Assembly: GCF_000372725.1 (NCBI RefSeq)
Contig: NW_005197128.1
Location: 93,125-157,124, forward strand
Direction of reading: 5' to 3'
DNA from: Emiliania huxleyi CCMP1516
Lineage: Eukaryota; Haptophyta; Isochrysidales; Noelaerhabdaceae
DNA: 64,000 nt
A program made the position numbers and the translations under genes. Positions 32,724 to 43,912 of the stretch are shown here, piece after piece; positions within the stretch are counted from its first letter, which is position 1, and each line of letters begins with the position of its first letter. The notes below the pieces were generated by a model. It was not told where the DNA came from, ran no database searches, and saw only the letters and a program-made list of their open reading frames with translations.

Positions 32724-35700
32724 ATGAGGCGACCTGCTGTGGCGCTCGCTGCTGTTGTGACCCTTTCGATCTTTATCCTCCTCTCCTCCAACCCAAACCG
32801 CCTCTCGTTTCTCTCTCGAAACCCCGCCACTGGCTTGCCGCCAGCCCGCCGGCTTCAGCGCCCGCCGCGCCCTCCTCGCAGCCCGCCGCCGCCACCGCCG
32901 CCTCTGTTGGGCGCAGCTTCCTCCGCCTCGCCTGCTGCGACCGCGCTCCGAGCCGAGCCGTCACGCCACGGTGACGCGTCCGGCCCGCTGCGAGTGCCTG
33001 CGGAGCCGCCAGCGGCCGATCGGCGCACTCCGCCAGTCGTCTACACTCTCGGCGCTGGCGAGCACAGCGCCGAGCTGCGCGAGGCGGTGCAGGCCTGGCG
33101 GTCGGGCGACACGCGGCTGGCGCCGGCGGAAGGCACCGTCCTCCTCCGTCCGCTTCGCAGCTCCGCCACCGCCGCCGCCGCCACCGCCGCCACTGCCGCT
33201 GTCCTGCGGCCCGCCGCGCACCGTGCCTCCGGGCAGGAGGGTGGAGCCACCTACTGCCGCTACCGGCTCGAGGTGACCGGCGTGCGGAACGCCGCGGACC
33301 CGCTCACGCTCGGCGTGCAGCTAGGCGAGCCGCGCATCCTCTGACCTGTCTCGGACCCTTCCCTGAGCCTTCTCGCTAGGTGTGCAGCTGAGCGAGCTGC
33401 GCCTCTTCTCGGGAGGGCGGCAGGTGGCGCGCTCCTGAGATGATGCCTTTGCGACATCTCGGCCGCATCTCGGCCGCATCTCAATAGGTGCGGCTCAGCG
33501 GCGCAAAGTCGCTCCACGCCGACGGCCCCGAGGCGCACCAACATGAACTAATTATAGTAACTCAACCTACCAATGAACTGATTCCCCGCCGACGGCCCCG
33601 AGGCGCACGGCCCTCGCAACGCGATCGACGCGTCTCTCGCGACCAAGTAGCTCGACGCGCGAGCCTGCTCGGGCGATCTCGGCAAATCTCGGGCGATCTC
33701 GCCCGGTCTCGCGACTAGGTGGCTCGATGCGCGCGTGCTGGGGCGGGGCGGCGGCGGCAGTGAGTCGGCGAGCTCCTCGACGCTGGAGGTGGAGGTGGAG
33801 GCGTCGGAGCTGGCATCGGGCGGCGAATCGCCACCGCCTACGGGGTCGTCTGACCAACGTGATCAGTAGACCAGTGTTGCTCCTCAGGCGCTGCGCCCAC
33901 CGCCTACGAGATCGTCGCCGCGGCGGACTTCCCTCAGCGGGACCCGCTGCGCTGGAGCCTGTCCGGCCTGCCGCAGGCGGCTTCATCTCCGGAGATTTTG
34001 CGAGATCAGACGGGATCAGCCGAGGTCAGCCGAGGTCAGCCGAGGTCAGCCGAGCCGGTCTGTCGCTTGCCGCAGGCGGGCGGCCGCTGCGTCGAGGGTG
34101 CGGGCGGCTGGGTGAGGCTCGACACGCAGGAGCCTTTCTCGGGCAGGCAGCCCTTAGTGCCCGGCTTCGTACGGCCGCGAGCTGAATCGCTGCTGAGCTG
34201 CTAACAGTGAATGACTCCTCGCCATTAGGCTTCCGTCCCGCCTCACTTCTTACGGCCGGCTGCGCCTCCCCGCCCGCCCGCTCTCGCTCGAGTCGGTCCT
34301 CTCGCAGCTGGACGAGTCAGGACCGCTCGCCGCCGGCACACACCGCCGGTCGAGGACGTGTCACGGACGTGTCACGGACGTGTCATGGAGCGGGTGTCAT
34401 ACACAGGGTCGCTCGGCGCCGGCAGACTCTTGGGCGGCACGCAGGAGCACGAGCCGGCGGCTGCAGGCGGGGGCGGGGAGGGGCGAGGGGCGGGGCCGGC
34501 GCTCTTGCTGCTCGACCAGCTCGGCGGCGCCTCCGCCGTCTGGTCGGGAGCTGTCCCGACGCTAGGAGCCTTGGAGGGCGGCGTGTGGGGTTTGCGCGCC
34601 TCGGCGCGGGTCTCGGCGGTGGCCGTCTACTTCGAGCCCGCACCGCACCGCGGCGACCAGTACTAAACAGCCTCTCCTCGACCGCTCGTAGGTGACCGTC
34701 TACTCTGAGCCCTCCTTCCGCGGCAACTGGAGCGTGCTCGCCCCCCCGCCCGGAGGCTACACGGCGTCGCTGCCGGATGCGAACGTGCGTTCCCTCACGG
34801 TGGAGGTCGCCTCGTCGCACGCTGCTCCATTCATTGCCGTGAGCGGTTGGCTCCTCAACAGGTGGACTTCGCCTCCTCGGGCGCTGTCCTCCTCTCGCGG
34901 AGCAAGGGCGGGCTGCGGTCCGCCGTCCAGCTGCCGCGCAGCGTCGCGGACTTGCAGCCCGCGGCGCGGGGGGTGTCGCACCTCTGCCTATGCGGCGGCG
35001 TCTCGGGGGCGCTGCTGTACGGCCGCGCGGGCTTCCGCGGCCAGCCGAAGCTGGTTTGGCGGCGCGGCGGCGCGGCAGCGGCGGAGGGGCGCGGCCAGTG
35101 CGACGGGGGCGGGCGCTGCTGCGAGGAGGGTGCGGCGTGCGCCACGGTGCGCGGCCGCGTCGCCTCTGCGCGACTCGTGCTCGACGACGAGGTATGAGTG
35201 AGAGAGAAATCAGCTCTGCCTAGCATTCTCATGCTTCATTGTGAATTGTGGCTCGTGGTCGGCGACGAGGCGCTCGTGCAGGGGTCGGACGGAGAGATGG
35301 CCGCCGTGCCGCTGCCCGGGGCAGCCGACCGGCGGGGCGCCTCCCCGCGGGCCATGCTCGTGTGCCTCGGCCGCGCGGTGGGGCGGGCGGAGCTCTACCC
35401 CCGCGAGGCGTGGCGCGGCGCGCCGACTGTCGTCCTCCGAAGCTCAAGTTGCGGCCCGCTGCCCGCCGGGGCCGGGGCCGACGCATCGCGAGAGGCGGCT
35501 GTGGCGTCGATCCGGCTGCGGGCGGCGGCGGAGGGGCAGGCGCTTCGGTGGGGGTGGCGACGACGATTAGAGTATGGGGATGGCCGACCGTCTGGATGGC
35601 AGCAGGCGCTTCGGGCGGGCGAGCGGCTCGTAGCTCCCCCGAGCGGCGTGGTCTTGCCGCTGCGCGTTCCTTCGGCCCTTCCCGAGGGCTTCCCTCCCTC

Positions 35701-38506
35701 CCTGCGCGAGGGAGCCACACGGCCCTTGCGCAAGCACAGCAGCGCAAGAGCTGGTTGGTTATGACGGAGCTGGCGAGCTGATAGGCGCCCACGGCCACTT
35801 CACCGCCTACAACCCGTCCCTGCTCTCGGGGGGCGGCGGCGGCTTCACCCTCGTGCTCCGTTTCTCAAACTACAACTTTTGCGACTCCGAGGGGCCAAAG
35901 CTCACCTTTGGCGACAGCCTTGGCGGCGGTCTCGCGGCCCCGCGACCGGAGGGATGACTCGTCGATCAACCAGCAGGTGACAACTTGGCCGCGGCGGGCG
36001 GCGCGCTGATGAGCTTCGTCGCGACGCTCCGCGTGCGCGGCGCGACGGACAGCACGGGCGAGGGGTGGTCGGTGTGGCACGAGGTGTCCGCCCTGTTTCC
36101 GGTCTCGGAGGCGGCAAGCGTGAGCGGGCCCGAGGACCCTCGTGCCATCGCGTGGCGGGGCGGCGTGCTCGTCTTCCTGTCGGTATATCTCCCCATATCT
36201 CCCCATATCTCCCCATATCTCCCCATATCTCGATGGCGGCGTGCTCGTCTTCCTGTCGGTGCACAAAGGCGCAGTGGCGGCAGACCCTTGGCAATCACTC
36301 ACCGCCCACTCCTTGTCCTTAGGTGTGGGAGTCGACAAAGACGCAGTGGCAGTACGCGGTGCTCCTCCCGCGCCGAAGCGGCGGCGGCGGCGGCGGTAGT
36401 GGCGGCGGCGGCGCCGCCGCCGCCGCCGCCGCCAACGGCAGCGCGCGCGCCGTCCGGCTCGAGGTGGACCGGCTCGTCGCGAAGCAGCTGCTCTGCTGGC
36501 TGCCTCAGCTCGAGCACGACGGCGAGAGGGAGTCGCGCGAGAAGAACTGGTCGCCCTTCAAGCTGGGCGGCGCCCTCTTCGCCGAGTACTCGCTCGAGCC
36601 TCGCCTCGTGCTGGCGATCAACGAGGAGACCGGGGTGGGCACGCCGCTGCTGCCGCTCTCCTCCTCGCCCGCCGCCACCGCGTGGGTCCGCAAGCTCGGC
36701 CCGGCGTCTGGGTGAGGGTGACAGCAGAAGAGAAGCGGTCATGCTTCATGAGTAGGTCCGCAAGCTCGGCCCGGTGTCTGGGGGCACGCCCGCGGTGCAC
36801 GTGCCGGACGAGGGCGTCTTCATCGCCCTCGCGCACACAAAGCTCTTCAAGAAGAAGAAGTCGTCGCGCACGGCGACCCAGCGGATGGTGTACAAGCACT
36901 TTTGGCGCACCTCCGAGGCGGAGTAGGCAGCCATCAGCTTGACCATGTGGTCACCGACCAGTTGGGTTGCCAGGTACACCTTCGAGGACGCGCCGCCCTT
37001 CCGCGTCATCGGCACCTCGACCCCCTTCTCGCTGCCGACGCAGAGGGCCCAGGTCCCGTCGATCCAGTTCGCGACGGGACTGCAGCGAACACTGAACGGC
37101 TCGGAGCTCGATTGTGTCCCGCGGCGAGGTCCTTAGTCATGAGCCCTCATCAAGTCGTAGTTAGGCTCGGAGCTGATTGTGTCTTACGGCGAGATGGACT
37201 GCCACGCCACCCTCGCCTCCTTCAGCCTCGCGCAGGCGCTCGCGTCGGCGCACGGCCGCGCCAACGCGAGGCTTGCGCCGCCGCTCCTCCGCGTCCTCGC
37301 CCTCGTCCTCGAGACGGGCGACGCCGCCGCACGCCGCCTCAAGCGGCTGATGCCCCTGCTGCGTGCAATCGCCGCCGGGCCGGACGTCGCTGGAGGAGAG
37401 GAGCCGTCGAGCGGTGCCGCGACACACGCTGGCCGTGGCGCCGGCCGGGCGCCTTCTCGGAAGCTGCCCGGAGCCTTCCTGCAGGCCCGCGCCACCAGCT
37501 GACCGTCGCGCTGGCGGCGGACTGCGAAGCCGGCAGCAGCGGGCTCGGCGCCGCGCTGCAGCGCGAGGTTGCGTCGCTGCCCGCGCGGCTCGCCTGCCTC
37601 TGTTGCTCTTGGGGCGCCGTGGCGCAGAGGCGCGCCGACGAGGCGAACGGCGCTTGGGCTGTGAAGTGTTCATCATCAGTTGGATATCAGTTACCAATTG
37701 TCACTATTAGGCGAACGACGTTTGGGCTGCGCGCGTCGCCAAAGAGGTGCGCTGCGAGGTCGCGCCTTCTGACACGTCTGGCGACGGCGGCGTCCTCCGC
37801 GGCGGCGCCCACTGATTAGTTTATGAGTGTTCCTTAGCCCCTAATCAGTTCACATGTAGGCGTCCTCCGCGGCGGCGCTCACGGCGCCCTCCCGACCAAG
37901 CAGCTCAAAAAGATGGAAAAGGCGCGGGCCGCCGCGAGGCACGCGCTGCTGCAGGAGCTCAGCGCGGCGCTGAGCGGCGTGGAGTCGTTGGGCACGGCTC
38001 GCCGCAGCCGGGTCTGCGTCATCCTCTGCACGGGCGCGGTCGAGCCGCCGCCGCTCTGCGCTTGCGCGAGTGCGACACGATTGCGCAGCGAGCCGACGGA
38101 GTCTCCTCGAGCGGCGGCGGCCGCCGTGCTCCGCCACGGGGGCTACCAGGCGCTGCTGGCGGCGGCGGCGGCGGCAGAGGCGGCGCCGCTCTCCCCGCTC
38201 GAGGCCGCGTGCACGGTTCGGCTCGCGCACCCGCAGACGGTCCTGGTGAGCGCGAGCCCTTCTTCGGCCGTCAACGAGTCGAACGCGGAGCTGATGACGC
38301 TGCTGCGCCTCTCAGACATTCTGCTGGCGCACTCGCCCGAGCAGCAGCGGCAGCTCGCCCCCTTGGGCGGGCTCGTGTGGTCCAAGCGACAGCCCACAAC
38401 GCGGTTCTTGGAGGCGCTGCAGCAGCGGGCGCTGCACCGGACGCGACAGCGGGTCCCCTCGATTGGCAGCGACCGGGCGTGCAGGAGGTTGTTGTCTGCT
38501 TACTGA
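32724..38506 (+). CDS. Very intron-rich type II membrane/secreted protein: discoidin-like, crystallin-like, GH130-like
   Basis: Exon 1 (32724-33312) starts MRRPAVALAAVVTLSIFILL, a signal anchor, then a Pro-rich linker. Exons 33380-33423, 33488-33532, 33603-33646, 33719-33819, 33888-33976 and 34076-34163 join in frame to an F5/8 type C (discoidin) domain: VQLSELRLFSGGRQVRLSGA, NAIDASLATKWLD, TAYEIVAAADFPQRDPLRW. From about 34690, VTVYSEPSFRGNWSVL resembles a beta/gamma-crystallin Greek key. From about 35790 the pieces HFTAYNPSLL, LVLRFSNYNFC, SVWHEV, FIALAHTKLF and, near 37170-37220, ELIVSYGEMDCHATL resemble the beta-propeller of GH130-type glycoside enzymes. The last 300 codons are unassigned. 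Exons after 34163 are only partly resolved, and the end at 38506 is a guess from the last long frame. A role in cell-surface glycans is inferred. Nearly every intron is about 66-100 bp and flanked by 20-40 bp exon-derived repeats. Confidence 0.5.
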
Positions 38507-39028
38507 CATGAAGTGCGGTCACGTTAAAAAGTAGACAAAGTGTGCTCAACCAGCGATCAGCTCCCTGGGGCTGGGCCTGCCGTGCGGGGATGCCACCACC
38601 ATCGCCCAGGGGATACGGACAGGGCCACGCATAAAGGGTGTGGACCGCGGTGAGTTGAGGAAATCCGGGGACGCGACCCACTTCGCCACAGACGGTCCCG
38701 CGCCTCGCCGCTACGTATGACGGCTACACGACCGCGGCTCGTGTGCGTGTAGCCGTCTTTGTCCGGAGTGAATACTCCAACGCGCTCGTCGGTGACGGTG
38801 TCCCCGGATTTCGCCGCGCTCGGCGAACCTCGACAGCGCCTTCGGTGGCATGCAGCTCTTTGCGCCTGAAGCTTGGAGAGCAGCTCCTCTGCTGCTCACA
38901 CGCTCTGCACAGATGGCACAGCCTACTGTGCGGCTGCCACAGCTGTGACAGCGATGGGCTCGCCCTCACTGGCCCTCAGTCACTTGTGCTGCGGCTTGTG
39001 TGAGCGACACTGCTCGGCGACTGCCGGC
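38507..39028. other. Intergenic with small hairpin
   Basis: No gene is seen. At 38719-38755, gacggctacacg and cgtgtagccgtc form a perfect 12-bp stem. From here to about 43 kb the sequence is dominated by repeats. Confidence 0.4.
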
Positions 39029-39136
39029 ACACTGTGAGACCATGGGTGTGAGGTAAAACCACGCTACCAGCGCTTGGTCACATCAGCCCCGAGGTCAGAT
39101 CTTTCTACTCTGTTGATGACAAGACTTGTCTACCGG
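39029..39136. repeat. 108-bp tandem unit, copy 1
   Basis: The unit begins cacactgtgagaccatgggt and ends near cttgtctaccgg. The second copy was split by a transposon: its first 8 bases are at 39137-39144 and it resumes at 39895 (to about 40002). The copies differ at a few positions. Confidence 0.85.
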
Positions 39137-39902
39137 CACACTGTCCTGGGGTGTCGACGGGCCCCCGGGAGCGACGGGGGTGCTCTTGGGGGGGGTCCCC
39201 CCAGTCAAGGGGGTCTGGGGCGCAGCCCCAGGTAGCCCGCCGCAGGCGCCGATTTTTGGGGGCTTTTTTGACTGATTTTCATGAGGTGTTGCTCCTATTT
39301 TGGGACCAGTTGAAGCCTAAAAATGGCTACAAATACAGTCACAGCAGCTGCTCGTCATGAGCTGCTACTGTGTGGCAGAGCCCAGGGAGAGGGCTTTCAG
39401 GAGCACTATTCAGTATGATCCAGCTCAACGTTGCGGAGTAATAAGACTGTTCCGTTGCCGTGAGCGGCCGGCGGCCGGCGGCGGCCGGTGCGGCACGCGG
39501 AGCACTCCGTGAGCGGTGACGGGTGCGGACGAGCGAATGAGAGGTCCCTTTCAGTGAGAGATAGGCAGTCCTAGTCCCTAACAACACATCTTCCACAGAT
39601 AGCGACCTCTCATTCGCTCATCCGCGCCCGTAACTGCTAGTCGGGGCACTCCCGGCGTGCGGCCCGGTCCCGGTCGTCACTCCCGTTGCTCGTGTTCACA
39701 CCGTCAGAACTCAGCTCCGCTAAGGATCCAGCGTCTGAGACTTGGGCATCTTACACAACTTTTGTAGTAGAGCACAATGGCACCCTTGCATCAAGTGCAT
39801 CACTTCATTGATACACCGTATACCGACCCCCGTTTTCGGCCGCCGCGGCCGGAGAGCACCCCCGTCGCCCCCGGGGGCCCGTCGACACCCCAGGCACACT
39901 GT
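39137..39902. mobile_element. hAT-like non-autonomous TIR/foldback element, 8-bp TSD
   Basis: The element spans 39145-39894 (750 bp). The ends are an inverted repeat of about 41 bp with one mismatch seen (left cctggggtgtcgacgggccc). It is flanked by cacactgt at 39137-39144 and 39895-39902, an exact 8-bp duplication typical of hAT elements. Inside, a second inverted repeat pairs 39518-39545 with 39600-39628 (acgggtgcggacgagcgaat against its near complement), so the whole unit can fold back on itself. No transposase frame is present. Confidence 0.85.
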
Positions 39903-40002
39903 GAGACCATGGGTGTGAGGTTAAACCACGCTACCAGCGCTTGGTCACATCGGCCCCGAGGTCAGATCCTTCTACTCTGTTAGTGACAAGACTTGTCTAC
40001 TG

Positions 40003-40399
40003 GCTGGAGCCGAGCAGGAGGTCCCGGCGCACAACCCCTGGTCAACTCACGGTCACACCCCGTATGACCCCCCCCCCCCCCCCGCCCCGTCGTCTCGGGT
40101 CGGCGCTCCAGCCCCATATGTCTACAATCTAGGCGCAGGCCGAGGCCGCGCACACGCGCACCGCACCGCACGCCAACGCCGAAAAACTGTGTACGGTGTA
40201 CCCGGGTACGTGAACGCACACACTAAGCCACAGCTCGCTGATCGAACGAATACAGGTCCGGGCTTCGGTTTCGCAACAGCTTCGTTTTCACAACACGGCC
40301 GCCTCGAGACGCCGCGCCGTCGTGCAATTCGTGCCCGAGCCGTCCACAAGGCCGCCGGCACATTTGCCAATGTGCCCGGAGCGCAGGGAGTCGATGGGT
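40003..40399. other. Repeat-rich spacer
   Basis: No gene is supported. A poly-C tract lies at about 40069-40083. The segment 40250-40277 (tacaggtccgggcttcggtt) is a diverged inverted copy of 40858-40886. Confidence 0.4.
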
Positions 40400-40449
40400 G
40401 CCGCAGTGCGAGCGAGCACTGCAGCTGCAGTGCTCGCTCGCACTGCGGC
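40400..40449. repeat. Perfect 50-bp palindrome
   Basis: The sequence reads gccgcagtgcgagcgagcac to the centre at 40424/40425 and is its own exact reverse complement over 50 bases, with no loop. Inner motif ctgcagctgcag at the centre. Such perfect, spacer-free palindromes are unstable and usually young. Confidence 0.95.
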
Positions 40450-40886
40450 GCTGCGCCACGGCGGCGAAGCATGTCTGGACTTCAAGGACAGCGCTTCTCC
40501 GCTGCTCGAGGCTTGCGGCACGGTCCAGGCCGACCAAACGGAGCACCCGAGGCAGCTGGCGTGGCCTCACTCATGACCTGTGCTACCCGCCGGCGGGGCC
40601 AGCTAGCTGCGGTTTCACAACGCGCCTCATTTTTGGCACCCTCCTGCTAGCCGCGCATGAGTAGGGAGACCGTGTGTGGTGTCTTCGCGGCCTAGAGCAC
40701 CCTCTTGGCAGTCTATATTCCGGATTTTAGCCCTCCTGTCGCATCTGGTGAGCCGTACCTCGTTGCTGTCTTTCCCCCTTCTCGACTGTCTGTGCTTGTT
40801 GCGTCTTGGGTCCGGAGTTGTGCGTTTATGTGAGCCGTACCATAGCGAGGACCAAACGTGTTTGTGAAACCAAAGCACGGACCTGT
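40450..40886. other. Spacer before terminal-repeat element
   Basis: No gene is supported. Several diverged direct and inverted copies of a gtttc(g/a)caac motif are present (about 40268, 40613, 40862). Confidence 0.35.
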
Positions 40887-41655
40887 ATACTCCGACACAT
40901 CGAAAGTGGAGCGAAAACTCAGCCTTGAGTTCTCAGCGCCCTCACGGCCCGCCGATGGCAAACCCGACTCCCTCCATCCGTGTGGCGCCGCCCGATGGTG
41001 CCGGGAACCCTATTCCGGAGCGATTTCCCCTAGGGTTAGCGCCGAAAAAGCCGGGCCCCTTAGCTCCGGCTAGGGCTGCGGGGCCTCCGAAGCCGACCCG
41101 AGGAAGGGCCGACTTAAGGGTTAGTATAGCGGGCCGATAAGGCCGCCCACACCCGCGAGGATGGCTGTGTGTTTGCCTCCCCGACTCGGACGGCCGCCTC
41201 AGAGGGCGGGAGTGCTTCCTATCGCCCTCTCACCCGCGGGTGATGGCCGAGTCCACGGAGCCGCACGCTGCCTCTCCTTCGACGCAAGGCTCCGACTTCT
41301 ATAGAGAAAACCCCATCTGCACCAGCGTTTTAAAGTGAGATCGTCAAGAGAAATCGATGCCCCGGGCTGGGCTTTGGGGTAGGCAGCCACCTTTTTGAAG
41401 GTGAGGCGTATCTGCCGACCTGTGAAGACGCTTTACTTGCGAGCAGTGCGTCGACCAGATGGCGCGAGGGCACCGCAACATGGCTAAGGAGGCAGGGAAG
41501 CTTCTGCTCCGAGACGGCCGCTCAGGACCGCAAAATGGTGTTCCTGAAGGTTGTGTTAGTCGGGCTGGCCAGTCCCCGGGGCCTGACGGTCCCATGTTTC
41601 CCTCAAGAGTACTTCTCCCCTACGCCACCCTTCCACTTTAGATGTGTCGGACCAT
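40887..41655. repeat. 769-bp terminal repeat, left copy
   Basis: It is identical to 43123-43891 in length and, as far as I could compare, in sequence except one base (near 41046, a/g). It starts atactccgacacatc and ends gatgtgtcggaccat, so its own termini are an imperfect 15-bp inverted repeat. Confidence 0.93.
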
Positions 41656-42310
41656 GCGGGGCGCGCGCACTAAGACAGTGATGGTAGCTCACCTAACCCG
41701 TCGCACCAGGGCTCCAATTCCATCTCTCGCTCGCGGATCTCGATCCTACCGTGCCAGTACGGCGGTCTGGGCACGAAATTATTCCTCCCCCAGCGGTTCA
41801 TGAAGATATAGAAGAAGAAACCGGTGTCGCCAGTGTGAACAGCGACTTTTGAGAGCTCACAGCTGCTGCCGAGCTCTGTGTCCCCTGAGCTCAGAGAGCC
41901 GCCCTCTGCGCGCGGGGCCTGGCGCACGCGATCCGGGCCATGCCGTTTAGCCGCCCCTTTGCCTGCCAGACGACCAGCGCCCGCTGCCAGCGCAGCTGGT
42001 GTGGTGTCTTGATTTGGGCCGCGTGCGGCGAGGCGGCTCGCGCCGCCCGACAAAGCTAAACCTGCCTGCCACACCGGCTTCTCTCGCCTCTCCAAGGGCG
42101 GCACCGCGTAGCACTGACTCACACACGCCCCTCCTCCGCGCGCGGGCGCGCGGCGCAGCCGCAGGCCGCTGCGGCGGTTCTGCTCCGCCCTTGCGCCGCG
42201 GCCTCATCGCCGCTGCCGCCGCCGACTCGGACAGAGGCACCACCGGCCACAAATACGTGCCTTCCAGGCCGTCGCGGCGGCGCCCCGAGTAGGTTCGGGT
42301 ACGGGATGCT

Positions 42311-42760
42311 CACAACCCGCGCGATGGAGCGCGGGTCGGCCTTCAAAGGCGTCCGTAGGTGGCGGAGGACCGCGCTACTTTCGCCGATCATGCCGGTCGC
42401 GTCCAGGGTATCGGCACCGCCAAACGGACCTTACCGGCTCTCTTAACGGTCCACACACGACTCCCCGGCGCGTCCCCGAGCAGACGCGCGTGCCTGCGGC
42501 TCACACGCCGCGCGAGGGCGCGCGGCTCGGCCGTGGAAGGCGTCGGTAGGCAGCGGAGGACCGCGCTACTTTCGCCGATCATGCCGGTCGCATCCAAGGT
42601 ATCGGCACCGTCAAACGGACCTTCCCGGCTCTCTTAACGGTCCACACACGACTCCCCGGCGCGTCCCCGAGCAGGCGCGCGTGCCTGCGGCTCACAACCC
42701 GCGCGAGAGCGCGCGGCTCGGCCTTCGAAGGCGTTGGGAGGCAGCGGCCGAGCCCGCCTT
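42311..42760. repeat. 191-bp tandem repeat array
   Basis: Unit starts align at 42363, 42554 and 42745 (cggaggaccgcgctac...), a period of 191 bp, with about two full and two partial units. The copies differ at scattered positions. It lies inside the region bounded by the 769-bp repeats and resembles a spacer satellite. No rRNA sequence is recognised. Confidence 0.8.
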
Positions 42761-43122
42761 CACCGTGACGCCGTTCAAGTGCCTAAGGCGGTAGGCGGAT
42801 CACCGCACTTCTCCCCGGCGAGATGAGGCCCTCCGCGCTAGAGGAGAGGCGGATCAGACTAGGAGGAGCGGCGGAGGCCATCGAGCTTCTCTCGAGTAGC
42901 CCTCGCGCGCGCGCAATCGCGTGGCGGCGGTAGACCGATTTTCGCCACCGAGACGAACACCGACTCAAAGGGTAGCCGTGACAACTTCGTGTGTATAGCG
43001 GCTGATACGCTTATTCATACCAATTCTTTGCACCTGCCGCTGCGGCGTGCCTCCGCCTCATCGCCCTCTCTGCGCTAGATCTGCTGACTAGCCCGAGAAC
43101 GGGCAGAACGGGCCGTCCTCGC

Positions 43123-43891
43123 ATACTCCGACACATCGAAAGTGGAGCGAAAACTCAGCCTTGAGTTCTCAGCGCCCTCACGGCCCGCCGATGGCAAACC
43201 CGACTCCCTCCATCCGTGTGGCGCCGCCCGATGGTGCCGGGAACCCTATTCCGGAGCGATTTCCCCTAGGGTTAGCGCCGAGAAAGCCGGGCCCCTTAGC
43301 TCCGGCTAGGGCTGCGGGGCCTCCGAAGCCGACCCGAGGAAGGGCCGACTTAAGGGTTAGTATAGCGGGCCGATAAGGCCGCCCACACCCGCGAGGATGG
43401 CTGTGTGTTTGCCTCCCCGACTCGGACGGCCGCCTCAGAGGGCGGGAGTGCTTCCTATCGCCCTCTCACCCGCGGGTGATGGCCGAGTCCACGGAGCCGC
43501 ACGCTGCCTCTCCTTCGACGCAAGGCTCCGACTTCTATAGAGAAAACCCCATCTGCACCAGCGTTTTAAAGTGAGATCGTCAAGAGAAATCGATGCCCCG
43601 GGCTGGGCTTTGGGGTAGGCAGCCACCTTTTTGAAGGTGAGGCGTATCTGCCGACCTGTGAAGACGCTTTACTTGCGAGCAGTGCGTCGACCAGATGGCG
43701 CGAGGGCACCGCAACATGGCTAAGGAGGCAGGGAAGCTTCTGCTCCGAGACGGCCGCTCAGGACCGCAAAATGGTGTTCCTGAAGGTTGTGTTAGTCGGG
43801 CTGGCCAGTCCCCGGGGCCTGACGGTCCCATGTTTCCCTCAAGAGTACTTCTCCCCTACGCCACCCTTCCACTTTAGATGTGTCGGACCAT
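43123..43891. repeat. 769-bp terminal repeat, right copy
   Basis: Matches 40887-41655. It ends 22 bp before the first in-frame ATG of the ADP-ribosyltransferase-like gene, so the 5' leader and probably the promoter of that gene lie in the repeat. Confidence 0.93.
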
Positions 43892-43912
43892 ACATGCACC
43901 CGCCCACTTTCG

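Larger units (their letters stand above)
40887..43891. mobile_element. Composite element with 769-bp direct terminal repeats
   Basis: Two near-identical 769-bp repeats flank 1467 bp (41656-43122). This is the layout of a non-autonomous LTR-type element (LARD/TRIM-like) or of two copies of a TIR element trapping DNA between them. Against a simple LTR, the ends are not TG...CA and no primer-binding site or polypurine tract is evident, and the internal part encodes no reverse transcriptase or integrase that I can see. The near identity of the repeats implies a young event or recent gene conversion. Confidence 0.6.

Noticed and set aside
33533-33602. Insertion read as part of the protein
   Set aside because: Translation through it shifts the frame and destroys the discoidin motif, whereas removing 70 bases as a GC-AG intron restores NAIDASLATKWLD.
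41656-43122. Possible rDNA spacer because of 191-bp tandem units
   Set aside because: No 18S, 5.8S, 28S or 5S sequence is recognisable nearby, so an rDNA origin is not supported.
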